Source of the DNA: Belnapia arida
Lineage (GTDB): Bacteria; Pseudomonadota; Alphaproteobacteria; Acetobacterales; Acetobacteraceae
Assembly: GCF_016773205.1 (NCBI RefSeq)
Contig: NZ_JAETWB010000003.1
Location: forward strand, 1-64,000
Reading direction: 5' to 3'
DNA: 64,000 bases
The notes below the pieces were generated by a model. That model worked only from the letters and a program-made list of their open reading frames with translations, had not been told where the DNA came from and did no database searches. Positions 1 through 8,148 of this stretch are shown piece by piece. Every line of letters starts with the position of its first letter. The first letter of the stretch is position 1. Both the position numbers and the translations under genes were made by a program.

Positions 1-98
1 ATGGCGCGGATCAGCCGCAGCGGGTGGTCGGACCGGATCCGCTGCTCCAAATCGACGTAGCTGAACAGCGAACCCCGAACCTCGTCCTTGCCGCGCAT
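1..98 (-). CDS. IS5/IS1182-type transposase, N-terminal fragment (runs off the window)
   Basis: The minus strand reads open from an ATG at 98 to the window edge, giving 32 residues that start MRGKDEVRGSLFSYVDLEQR and continue IRSDHPLRLIRA. LFSYVDLExR followed by HPLR is the conserved N-terminus of IS5/IS1182-group transposases, which cut and paste DNA with a DDE catalytic core. That core would lie outside the window. The gene is partial only because the window ends; whether the full element is intact cannot be judged. The family call rests on this short motif, which is distinctive. Confidence 0.75.
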   Translation of the reverse strand, partial: MRGKDEVRGSLFSYVDLEQRIRSDHPLRLIRA

Positions 99-178
99 CC
101 CGATCAGCCTCCCCCACCGGGGGCAAGCGAATCACGATCCAGCGCCAATCGCGAGAGGGAATTTCAGCAGCCTGCTAG
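1..178 (-). mobile_element. End of an insertion sequence (IS5/IS1182 group)
   Basis: The transposase start at 98 is followed outward by about 80 bases and then by TTTCAGCAGCCTGCTAG at 162-178. From memory this resembles the terminal inverted repeat of IS1182-like elements, so the outer boundary is placed near 178. The other end and any target duplication lie outside the window, so the boundary is an estimate. Confidence 0.5.
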
Positions 179-555
179 AGGTCGGGCGCGGCTGGCGTGT
201 CGAGACGCCAAGGCACCGCGTCGTCACCCCCGGCGCTATGACATGGAGAAAAGCCGAAGGGCTTTCACCTGCTGCCCAGGCGCCGCCATCGGTTGGCTCA
301 GCCGATGGCGGCGCCTGTCCGAGGACTACGAGCGCCTGCCTGAAACAGGAGAACCACGATCCACGTGGCGATGTCGCGTATCACGCTTCGCCGCGCTGCA
401 GTCTGATCGCCTTTCCAGACAGTCAGTCAGGCGCCATGGTCCGGGCACGCCATCCACCAGTGCCGCAATGACCGTCCCGCTCTGCCCCCGGCCGAGCCAC
501 TTGAACCGAACTCCCCACCACCTTACACCTCGACCACACGATCCGGGGGCGTGGC
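179..555. other. Intergenic region between the insertion sequence and the metal-efflux operon
   Basis: About 375 bases with no convincing gene. It must hold the promoter of the downstream czc operon unless that is supplied by the IS. The only strong structure is the inverted repeat at 277-317. A smaller AAAGCC-gaag-GGCTTT hairpin lies just before it, without a T-run. No MerR-type or ArsR-type operator could be recognised. Confidence 0.5.
277..317. repeat. Perfect 16-bp inverted repeat with 9-base loop
   Basis: CAGGCGCCGCCATCGG at 277-292 is exactly complementary to CCGATGGCGGCGCCTG at 302-317, with the loop TTGGCTCAG between. No T-run follows on either strand, so it is not a classical intrinsic terminator. 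It could be a structured leader, a terminator of another type, a regulator site, or a relic of mobile DNA. It sits between the insertion-sequence end and the czc operon. Confidence 0.7.
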
Positions 556-922
556 GTGACCCGCAGCAAGGGCAGGGCAGGGGCGACGAAGGGGCGGGCG
601 GTCATCGCCCGGCTGCTCGCGCTCGCCCTGTTGCTCGCCTCGTTGCTGGTCCCGCCCGTCGCCGAGGCCTCCACTGCCGGCCCCGCCATGCTGGCCTCCG
701 CCGCGATGGATCAGGATGGCGGCCTGGACACGCCGTCGCGCCCACACGGCATCCTCCATGCCGGCGCCCATTGCGCTTGCCAGCTGGCGGATCGCCTGAC
801 GCCACCGGCCCTCGCACGGCCGAGGCTCGTCCTCGCCCTGGACCCTGGCGCGACCTTCGCCGACCACGCCCGTGCCTCCCACGAGGCGGAGCCCCCCGCG
901 CGCCCACCCAGGCAGGGCCTGA
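556..922 (+). CDS. Small exported His/Cys protein leading the czc operon; 3' end probably frameshifted
   Basis: A GTG start opens a protein with a basic N-terminus and a hydrophobic signal segment (VIARLLALALLLASLLVPP), then a HAGAHCACQLADRL motif near residues 70-83. Small exported proteins with such His/Cys motifs are common just upstream of czcC, and metal binding is plausible but unproven. The frame stays open far into czcC, to 1569, which is not credible. A one-base shift in the G-run at 915-917 would give an end PPRQA followed by TGA at 920-922, so this end is inferred. A sequencing error or a real frameshift are both possible. Confidence 0.5.
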
Positions 923-1003
923 CCGAAGCTGAGCCGCTCCGGCCACCGCGCCCCGCCAGACCGGGGACGGTGGCCTGCCTCGCCTCCGTCCGCCCCGGGT
1001 GCC

Positions 1004-2377
1004 ATGCCGATCCGAATCCCGTCCCGTATTCCGCTCGCCCTGCTGGGCGCGGCGCTGCTTGCCACGGCCATCGCCCCCCGCGCGGGCGCGGAGCCCCCGC
1101 CACGCCGTCGCCCGGCCCAGGCCAGCCCCGGCGCGGTGGCGTCCGCGGCGGAGCGGGCTGGCTGGCTCATCGTGACCTCGCCCGAGCAGGCCGTCAGCCT
1201 CGCCCTGACGCGCGCGCCCATCCTGCGCAGCGCCGAGGCCGGGCGCCAGGCGGCCCGGGGAGACCGCGTCACCGCCGGGCTACGGCCCAACCCGGGCGTC
1301 TCCTTCAATGCGGAGAATATCGGCGGCAGCGGATCCTATCGCGGCATCGCCTCGCTGGAGACCACCTATGCCCTGTCCCAGCGCATCGAGACCGGCGGCA
1401 AGCGGCAGGCCCGCATCGCGGCGGCAGACCGCGCTGTGGCGCTGACCGGCCTCGATGCCGAGGCGCTGCGCCTCGACCTGGCGCGCGAGGCGCACCGCGC
1501 CCTGGCCGGGACGGTGGCCGCAGGCCGCGCCACCGAGATCGCCCGCGAGCGGGTGCGCCTGGCGGATGAGGTTCTCCGCGCCACCCGGGGCCGGGTCGAG
1601 GCCGGGCGGGAAGCTTTCCCGCAGCAGCGCCGGGCCGAGGTGGCGCGGGAGACCGCCGCGGTCTTCCTTGAACGATCGGAGCGGGAGGCGGCGGTCGCCC
1701 TGCGCGCCCTCTCGGTGGTCCTGGCGACGCCGGAGATCGAGGTCCTGCCCGCCCGGTCCGCCTGGTTCGACGACCCCGGACCGCGCCCCGATCCCGCCCG
1801 CGCGGCGCCCGCGCCGCCGGGCCAGCTCGACCGTGCCCGGCTCGATGCGCTGATCGACCAGCGCCGGGCCGAACTCGACCTGCAACGGCGCAACGCCATC
1901 CCCGACGTCACCCTCGGCGCTGGCCTCCGGCGCTACCGCGAGGCGGGCGGCGACAGCGCCTTCGTGCTCGGCCTCAGCGTGCCGCTGCCGGTCTTCGACC
2001 GGAACCAGGGCAACATCCTGCGCGCCGGGGCCGAGCTGACCCGGGCCGAGGCCGAGGCGGAGCACGGCCGCCTTTATCTCGATGCCGCCCTCGCCGATGC
2101 CGAGCGCCGCCTGGAGCAGGCCTGGCGCGCGGCCGATTCGCTCCGCCGCATCGTCCTGCCCGCGGCGGCGGAGGCCGCGGCGGCGGCGCGCGAGGGCTAT
2201 GCCGCCGGCAAGTTCTCGCTGCTCGAGGTGCTTGATGCCCAGCGCGCCCTGTCCGACGCACGCGAGCAGCGCAACGCCGCCCTGCTCGAGGTCCAGCAGC
2301 TGCGCGCCGACATCACCCGCCTCCGCGGCCGGGCCGCCGGGCTGCTCCCCGCCACCGCCCCCGCCGGGAGGCCGTGA
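1004..2377 (+). CDS. czcC: CzcC-like outer-membrane efflux protein (TolC family)
   Basis: 457 aa. An N-terminal signal peptide (residues about 1-28) is followed by two outer-membrane-efflux repeats with long alanine/arginine-rich helices. The segment ETTYALSQRIETGGKRQARI is typical of the CzcC branch. The product forms the trimeric outer-membrane channel that exports divalent metals (Co, Zn, Cd) passed on by the RND pump. It is first of three tandem genes with czcB and czcA, and its TGA is directly followed by the czcB start. Metal specificity cannot be read from this subunit. Confidence 0.9.
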   Translation: MPIRIPSRIPLALLGAALLATAIAPRAGAEPPPRRRPAQASPGAVASAAERAGWLIVTSPEQAVSLALTRAPILRSAEAGRQAARGDRVTAGLRPNPGVSFNAENIGGSGSYRGIASLETTYALSQRIETGGKRQARIAAADRAVALTGLDAEALRLDLAREAHRALAGTVAAGRATEIARERVRLADEVLRATRGRVEAGREAFPQQRRAEVARETAAVFLERSEREAAVALRALSVVLATPEIEVLPARSAWFDDPGPRPDPARAAPAPPGQLDRARLDALIDQRRAELDLQRRNAIPDVTLGAGLRRYREAGGDSAFVLGLSVPLPVFDRNQGNILRAGAELTRAEAEAEHGRLYLDAALADAERRLEQAWRAADSLRRIVLPAAAEAAAAAREGYAAGKFSLLEVLDAQRALSDAREQRNAALLEVQQLRADITRLRGRAAGLLPATAPAGRP

Positions 2378-2379
2378 CC

Positions 2380-3612
2380 ATGAAATCCATCCTTGCCTTC
2401 CTCGCCGGCGCCGTGGCGGCCCTCGGCGCCGCCGTGCTGGCGCCAGGCCTGCCCGCCGGTCTGCGCTTCGGCCTCGGTCTTGCCCCGCCCGTCGAGACCG
2501 CGCCGCCGCATGCGGCCGGCGGCCATGCCCATGGCCCGCATGAGGGGCATGACGAGGAGGCTGCCGACGGCACCCTCCGCATGACCGGGGAGGAGGTCGC
2601 CGCCGCCCGGATCGAGGTGGCGGAGGCCGGCCCCGGCATCGTCGCGCGGCATGCCTCGCTGCCCGGCACCGTCGCCGCGAATGCCGACCGCCTGGCCCAT
2701 GTCCCCGCCCGCGTGGCCGGCATCGTCACCGCCCTGCACCGCCGCCTTGGCGACACGGTGGCGGCCGGCGAGGTGCTGGCCGTGGTCGAGAGCGCCGAGA
2801 TCGCCGCCGCCAAGGGCGACTACCTCGCCACGCTGCGCACCAGCGACCTCGCCCGCCTCACCTTCGAGCGCGAGCAGCGGCTGTGGCAGCGCCGCATCTC
2901 GGCCGAGCAGGATTTCCTGAAGGCGCGGACCGATTGGCAGGAAGCGCAGATCCGCCTCGACCTCGCGCGTCAGAAGCTCGCCGCCATCGGCCTCGGCGGG
3001 GCGGAGATCGAGGCGCTGCCACGCCAGCCCATCGAGACGCTGCGCCGCCAGGAGGTCCGCGCGCCGATCGCCGGCCGCATCACCTCCCGCACCAGGATGC
3101 TCGGCGACGCGGTCTCGGCCGAGGCGGAGGTCTATACGCTCGCCGACCTCTCCACCGTCTGGGTGGAGCTGGCGGTGCCGACCGCCGATCTCGCCGCCGT
3201 CACGGAGGGCATGGCGGTGCGCATCCGGGGCGAGACGCAGGGCGAAGGCCGGGTCGTCTTCCTCAGCCCGGTGCTGGACCCGGAGACGCGCTCCGCCCGC
3301 GCCGTGGTCGAGCTGCCGAATGCGGAGGGCGCCTTCCGCCCGGGCGGCTTCGTCACCGCCGAAGTCGCCGCCGCCCGCACGACCGTGCCGGTGCTGGTGC
3401 CGCGCGGCGCCGTGCAGGAGATCGGCGGCGAGAGCATCCTCTTCCTGCGCACGCCGGAAGGCTTCGTGCGGCGGGAGGTGATGCTTGGCCGCGGCGACCA
3501 GGAGGGCGTCGAGGTGGTCTCCGGCCTCTATCCCGGCGAGCGCTACGCCGCCGGCAACAGCTTCGTCCTCAAGGCCGAGCTCGGCAAGGCCGAAGCCGGG
3601 CACGAGCATTAG
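2380..3612 (+). CDS. czcB: CzcB-like periplasmic adaptor (membrane fusion protein)
   Basis: 410 aa from the ATG at 2380. A GTG two codons upstream overlaps the czcC stop, but GGGAG at 2366-2370 is better spaced for the ATG. An N-terminal membrane anchor is followed by a His/Glu-rich stretch (HAAGGHAHGPHEGHDEE, residues about 44-60), probably metal-binding, and then the lipoyl/barrel-sandwich, hairpin and beta-barrel domains of HlyD-type adaptors. It links the inner-membrane pump to the outer-membrane channel. The His-rich segment supports a divalent-metal pump over a drug pump. Confidence 0.9.
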   Translation: MKSILAFLAGAVAALGAAVLAPGLPAGLRFGLGLAPPVETAPPHAAGGHAHGPHEGHDEEAADGTLRMTGEEVAAARIEVAEAGPGIVARHASLPGTVAANADRLAHVPARVAGIVTALHRRLGDTVAAGEVLAVVESAEIAAAKGDYLATLRTSDLARLTFEREQRLWQRRISAEQDFLKARTDWQEAQIRLDLARQKLAAIGLGGAEIEALPRQPIETLRRQEVRAPIAGRITSRTRMLGDAVSAEAEVYTLADLSTVWVELAVPTADLAAVTEGMAVRIRGETQGEGRVVFLSPVLDPETRSARAVVELPNAEGAFRPGGFVTAEVAAARTTVPVLVPRGAVQEIGGESILFLRTPEGFVRREVMLGRGDQEGVEVVSGLYPGERYAAGNSFVLKAELGKAEAGHEH

Positions 3613-3624
3613 GGCCGCCGGACC

Positions 3625-6600
3625 ATGATCGCACGCATCATCGAGGCTTCGGTCCGCCAGCGCTGGCTGGTGGTGCTGTTGGTCGCCGCCGCCGCCGGCT
3701 TCGGCCTGCGCTCCCTGCAGTCGCTGCCGATCGACGCGGTGCCGGACATCACCAACAACCAGGTGCAGATCAACACCCTGGCGCCCGCCCTCTCGCCCGA
3801 GGAGGTCGAGAAGCAGGTGACGGTCCCGGTCGAGACCGCCCTCGCCGGCATCCGCGGCCTGCAGTCCACCCGCTCGCTCTCGCGCAACGGCTTCAGCCAG
3901 GTGGTGGCGATCTTCCGCGACGAGGTGGAGATCTACTACGCCCGCCAGCAGGTGCTGGAGCGGCTGGCCGAGGCGCGCGAGCTGCTGCCGGAGGGCGCCG
4001 AGCCGCGGCTGGGTCCCATCTCGACCGGCCTCGGCGAGGTCAGCATGTGGACGCTCGACTGGGCGCCGCGCCGCGTCGGCGATGCCGCGCGCGACGGCCG
4101 CCCCGGCTGGCAGGCGGACGGCAGCTACCTCGCCCCCGAAGGGCAGCGCCTGACGACGGGGCTGGAGCGCGAGGCCTACCTGCGGACGCTGCAGGACTGG
4201 GTGATCCGCCCGCAGCTCCGCAACGTGCCGGGCGTCGCCGGCGTCGACGCCATCGGCGGCGCGGTGAAGCAGTACCATGTGGAGCCGGACCCGGCCCGGC
4301 TGATCGGCCTCGGCCTCTCCTTCGCCGCGGTGGCGGAGGCGCTGGAGCGCAACAACCAGAGCCGCGGCGCCGGCTATATCGAGCGCGGCGGCGAGGGCTA
4401 TGTCGTCCGCTCCGGCGGCCGGCTCGAAACCCTGGAGGACATCCGCGACGCCGTGGTGGCGACGCGCGAGGGCGTCCCCTTGCGCATCCGCGACATCGCC
4501 CGCGTCGAGCTGGGGCGGGAGCTGCCCACCGGCAGCGCCAGCGCGAACGGGGCGCCGGCGGTGGTCGGCACCGCGCTGATGCTGATCGGCGAAAACAGCC
4601 GCACCGTCGCCACCGCGGTGCAGGGGAAGCTGCGCGAGATCGCCCGCACGCTGCCGCCCGGCATCCGGCTGCGCACGGTGCTCGACCGGACGGAGCTGGT
4701 CGATGCCACCATCCGCACGGTGGCGCGGAACCTCGCCGAGGGGGCGCTGCTCGTCGTCGCCGTGCTGTTCCTGCTGCTCGGCAACCTGCGCGCGGCGGTG
4801 GTCGCGGCGCTGGTCATCCCGGCGACGATGCTGCTGACTGCGACGGGGATGCTGGAGAGCGGCATCAGCGCCAACCTGATGAGCCTCGGCGCGCTCGACT
4901 TCGGCTTGATCGTGGACGGCGCCGTCATCGTCACCGAGAACGCGCTGCGCCACCTGGCCGGACGGCAGCGGGCGCTCGGCCGGCGGCTGCTCCTGCCCGA
5001 ACGGCTGGAGACGGTGGCCGCCGCGGCGCGCGAGATGATCCGCCCCTCGGTCTTCGGCCAGGCCATCATCATCCTGGTCTACGTGCCGCTGCTCACCTTC
5101 CAGGGTGTGGAGGGCAAGATGTTCGCCCCCATGGCGCTGACCGTCATCATCGCGCTTGCCATGGCCTTCGTCCTCTCGCTCACCTTCGTCCCCGCCATGG
5201 TCGCCCTGGCGGTCACCGGGCGGGTGGAGGAGGCGGACAACCGGCTGCTGCGCGCCCTGCGGCGCGGCTATGCCCCGGCGCTCGGCCTTGCCCTGCGGCG
5301 ACCGGCGCCGGTCATCGGCGCCGCGGCGCTGGCCTTCCTCGGCGCGCTGCTGCTCGGTACGCGGCTCGGCTCGGAATTCATCCCGCAGCTCGACGAGGGG
5401 AACATCGCCATGCATGCGATGCGCATCCCCTCGACCTCGCTCTCGCAGTCGCAGGCGATGCAGCTGGCGATCGAGGCGACGGTCTCGCGCTTTCCCGAGG
5501 TCGCGGTTGTCTTCTCGAAGACCGGCACCGCCGAGGTCGCCTCTGACCCGATGCCGCCCAACGTCTCCGACGCCTTCATCATCCTGAAGCCGCGCGACCA
5601 GTGGCCCGACCCGTCGCTGCCGAAGGCGGCGCTGGTGCGGCGCATCGAGGCGGCGGTGAACCGGCTGCCGGGCAACAATTACGAGTTCACCCAACCCATC
5701 CAGATGCGCTTCAACGAGCTGCTGGCAGGCACGCGCGGCGACCTAGCCGTCAAGGTCTTCGGCGAGGACTCCGTGGCGATGCTGGCGGCGGCCGAGCAGG
5801 TCGCCGGCATCCTCCGCGGCATCGCGGGCGCCGAGGACGTGCGGGTGGAGCAGGCGACGGGCCTGCCCTTCCTCGAGATCACCGTGGACAAGGCGGCCAT
5901 CGCCCGGCGCGGCCTCAGCCTGGGCGCGGTGCAAGAGGTGATCGGCACGGCGATCGGCGGCCGCGAGGCGGGCCGCGTCTTCGAGGGGGACCGCCGCTTC
6001 GCCATCCTGGTGCGGGTGGAGGAGGCGGTGCGCCGCGACCTCGAGGCGCTGCGCAACCTGCCGGTGGCGCTGCCCAGCGAGGCGCGTGCGAGCGTCCCCC
6101 TCCGCAGTCTCGCCGCCTTCCGGCTGACCGAGGGGCCGAACCAGGTCAGCCGCGAGAACGGCCGGCGCCGCATCGTCGTCACCGCCAATATCCGTGGCCG
6201 CGACATCGCCTCCGTCGTCGCCGAGGCCCGGGCGCGCGTGGAGGCAGAGCTGCGCCTGCCCGCCGGCTCCTGGCTCGGCTGGGGCGGGCAGTTCGAGAAC
6301 CTGGAGGCGGCGCGGGGGCGCCTGCTGGTGGTGGTGCCGGCGGTGTTCTTCCTAATCTTCCTGCTGCTCTACGCCGCCCTCGGCTCGCCGCGCGACGCGT
6401 TGCTGGTGTTCAGCGCCGTGCCCCTGGCGCTGACCGGCGGCATCGCCCTGCTCTGGCTCCGGGGCATGCCGCTCTCGGTCTCGGCCGCGGTCGGCTTCAT
6501 CGCCCTTTCGGGCATCGCGGTGCTGAACGGCCTCGTCATGCTGGACCACATCCGGACGCTGCGTGCCGCGGGCCTCGGCCGCGAGGCAGCCATCCGCCAG

Positions 6601-6873
6601 GGGGCGATGGACCGGCTGCGGCCGGTGGCGATGACCGCCCTCGTCGCCTCGCTCGGCTTCCTGCCAATGGCGCTCGCCACCGGGGCCGGTGCCGAGGTGC
6701 AGAAGCCGATCGCCACCGTGGTCATTGGCGGCCTCGTCACTGCGACCCTGCTGACCCTCATGGTGCTGCCCGCGCTCTGCGCCTGCTTCGGCAGCGCCGA
6801 CCCGCCACCGGCGGCCGTGCCGGACGGGGTTAGCCGGCAGAGGCGGGTGCCTGACCTGGCCGGCATAGGCTGA
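3625..6873 (+). CDS. czcA: CzcA-type heavy-metal RND efflux pump
   Basis: 1082 aa, the usual size of a proton-driven RND transporter. The N-terminus (SLPIDAVPDITNNQVQINT) is typical of the HME/CzcA branch. The fourth membrane helix carries ALDFGLIVDGAVIVTEN (about residues 422-438), matching the DFG-DG-EN acidic signature needed for proton-coupled Zn/Co/Cd export. Membrane segments occur near residues 15-30, 340-540 and 890-1070, with large periplasmic loops between. It begins 12 bases after czcB and completes the tripartite system. The C-terminal 20 residues are polar and probably not conserved. Confidence 0.93.
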   Translation: MIARIIEASVRQRWLVVLLVAAAAGFGLRSLQSLPIDAVPDITNNQVQINTLAPALSPEEVEKQVTVPVETALAGIRGLQSTRSLSRNGFSQVVAIFRDEVEIYYARQQVLERLAEARELLPEGAEPRLGPISTGLGEVSMWTLDWAPRRVGDAARDGRPGWQADGSYLAPEGQRLTTGLEREAYLRTLQDWVIRPQLRNVPGVAGVDAIGGAVKQYHVEPDPARLIGLGLSFAAVAEALERNNQSRGAGYIERGGEGYVVRSGGRLETLEDIRDAVVATREGVPLRIRDIARVELGRELPTGSASANGAPAVVGTALMLIGENSRTVATAVQGKLREIARTLPPGIRLRTVLDRTELVDATIRTVARNLAEGALLVVAVLFLLLGNLRAAVVAALVIPATMLLTATGMLESGISANLMSLGALDFGLIVDGAVIVTENALRHLAGRQRALGRRLLLPERLETVAAAAREMIRPSVFGQAIIILVYVPLLTFQGVEGKMFAPMALTVIIALAMAFVLSLTFVPAMVALAVTGRVEEADNRLLRALRRGYAPALGLALRRPAPVIGAAALAFLGALLLGTRLGSEFIPQLDEGNIAMHAMRIPSTSLSQSQAMQLAIEATVSRFPEVAVVFSKTGTAEVASDPMPPNVSDAFIILKPRDQWPDPSLPKAALVRRIEAAVNRLPGNNYEFTQPIQMRFNELLAGTRGDLAVKVFGEDSVAMLAAAEQVAGILRGIAGAEDVRVEQATGLPFLEITVDKAAIARRGLSLGAVQEVIGTAIGGREAGRVFEGDRRFAILVRVEEAVRRDLEALRNLPVALPSEARASVPLRSLAAFRLTEGPNQVSRENGRRRIVVTANIRGRDIASVVAEARARVEAELRLPAGSWLGWGGQFENLEAARGRLLVVVPAVFFLIFLLLYAALGSPRDALLVFSAVPLALTGGIALLWLRGMPLSVSAAVGFIALSGIAVLNGLVMLDHIRTLRAAGLGREAAIRQGAMDRLRPVAMTALVASLGFLPMALATGAGAEVQKPIATVVIGGLVTATLLTLMVLPALCACFGSADPPPAAVPDGVSRQRRVPDLAGIG

Positions 6874-6902
6874 GGCCGGTCATCGACGGCAGCCGTCCCA
6901 CG

Positions 6903-6926
6903 CGCTATATCCAGACGGATACGACG
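6903..6926. promoter_or_regulatory. Candidate molybdate box (ModE-type dyad) in front of modA
   Basis: CGCTATATCC at 6903-6912 and GGATACGACG at 6917-6926 form an imperfect dyad (7 of 10 pairs) with a 4-base gap, ending 15 bases before the modA start. CG-N-TATAT half sites are known for ModE-type regulators. A ModE-like gene follows modA, which makes autoregulation plausible. The right half is degenerate and the spacing is tighter than in the textbook site. Confidence 0.35.
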
Positions 6927-6941
6927 TCCCGGGAGACCCGC

Positions 6942-7709
6942 ATGCGCCGCCGCAGCCTCCTCGCCCTGCCCTTGGGCCTTGCTCCTGCCGGTGTCGCCCG
7001 GGCGCAGGCGCCCGTCACCGTCTTTGCCGCCGCCAGCCTCACCGATGCCCTCCGGGCCCTCGCCGCCGAATGGCAGGCGCGCGGCCATCCGGCGCCCCGC
7101 CTCTCCTTCGCCGCTTCCTCCGCCCTGGCCCGGCAGATCGAGCAGGGCGCCCCGGCCGACCTCTTCATGAGCGCCGACGAGCCCTGGGCCGACTACCTCC
7201 AGCAGCGCGGCCTGCTGGCGGAGGCGACGCGCAGCAGCCCGATCGGCAATTCCCTGGTCCTCGTCGCCCCTGCCGGTGCCGCCCGCCCGGTCCCCCTGGC
7301 CAGGGGGACCGACCTCGCCGCCTTGCTCGGGCCGGCCGGCCGCATCGCCACCGGCGATCCCGCGCATGTCCCGGTCGGTCGCTATGCCCAGGCCGCGCTG
7401 ACCTGGATGGGGCAATGGGAGGCTCTCGCCCCCCGCCTGGCACGGGCCGACAATGTCCGCGCCGCCCTGCTGCTGGTCGAGCGCGGCGAGGCTCCCTACG
7501 GCATCGTCTACGCCACCGATGCTGCCGCCGGCAGCGGCGTCCGCGTCCTCGGCACCTTCCCGGCCGCGAGCCACCCGCCGATCACCTACCCCTTCGCCCT
7601 GGCCCGCCGTGCCGAGGGCACTGCGGAGGCCCGCGCCCTGCTCGCCTTCCTCGCCGGGCCGGAGGCGGCACCGACCTGGCAGCGCTTCGGCTTCGCCCTG
7701 GCCCGTTGA
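6942..7709 (+). CDS. modA: Molybdate ABC transporter substrate-binding protein ModA
   Basis: 255 aa with an N-terminal export signal (MRRRSLLALPLGLAPAGVARAQ). The mature protein has VTVFAAASLTDALRAL, then FAASSALARQIEQGAPADLFMSAD and a C-terminal ITYPFAL, the ordered signature of periplasmic molybdate/tungstate-binding proteins. It delivers oxyanion to ModBC. Neither modB nor modC follows; the next gene is a ModE-like regulator and then convergent hemN. The permease and ATPase must be encoded elsewhere or be missing. Confidence 0.9.
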   Translation: MRRRSLLALPLGLAPAGVARAQAPVTVFAAASLTDALRALAAEWQARGHPAPRLSFAASSALARQIEQGAPADLFMSADEPWADYLQQRGLLAEATRSSPIGNSLVLVAPAGAARPVPLARGTDLAALLGPAGRIATGDPAHVPVGRYAQAALTWMGQWEALAPRLARADNVRAALLLVERGEAPYGIVYATDAAAGSGVRVLGTFPAASHPPITYPFALARRAEGTAEARALLAFLAGPEAAPTWQRFGFALAR

Positions 7710-7758
7710 GCCGCGTTCTCCGGAGGCCGCCCGCGTGGAAAGCGCTACACTCCGCCCC

Positions 7759-8148
7759 ATGACCGATGAAGGATCGACCGCCACTGCCAAGGATTCCGGC
7801 CTGCTCAGCCTCCGCATCGACCTGCCGCGGGGCCGCGTCGGCCCCGGCAAGATCGACCTGCTCGAGGCGATCGACCGCGAGGGTTCCATCTCCGCCGCCG
7901 GCCGCGCCCTCGGCATGAGCTACAAGCGCGCCTGGGATCTGGTCGATGCGCTGAACCGGCTGCTCGGCCAGGCCGCGGTGGCGGCCAGCCCCGGCGGCCA
8001 CCGTGGTGGCGGCGCGACGCTGACCGAGGCCGGCCACAGCCTGGTCGCCGATTACCGCGCCATCGAACGGGCCGCCCAGCGCGCCGCGGAACCCCGTCTC
8101 GCCGCCCTCATGCGCCGGGCGAAGGAGGCTCAGACGGCGACGGAATAG
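7759..8148 (+). CDS. Single-domain ModE-like winged-helix regulator
   Basis: 129 aa from the ATG at 7759. The region KIDLLEAIDREGSISAAGRALGMSYKRAWDLVDALN (residues about 32-67) matches the N-terminal winged helix-turn-helix of ModE/LysR-like regulators. The rest of the wing follows (HRGGGATLTEAG). The two C-terminal molybdate-binding (Mop/TOBE) domains of full ModE are absent, so it either senses molybdate differently or does not sense it. It lies 49 bases after modA, probably in one transcript, and its last 19 bases overlap convergent hemN. Confidence 0.75.
   Translation: MTDEGSTATAKDSGLLSLRIDLPRGRVGPGKIDLLEAIDREGSISAAGRALGMSYKRAWDLVDALNRLLGQAAVAASPGGHRGGGATLTEAGHSLVADYRAIERAAQRAAEPRLAALMRRAKEAQTATE

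Noticed and set aside
2197-5694. A 1165-residue open frame on the minus strand across czcB and czcA
   Set aside because: It is antisense to two clear efflux genes, is rich in His/Arg/Asp/Gly of low complexity, and shows no family motif. Long antisense frames are expected at this GC content.
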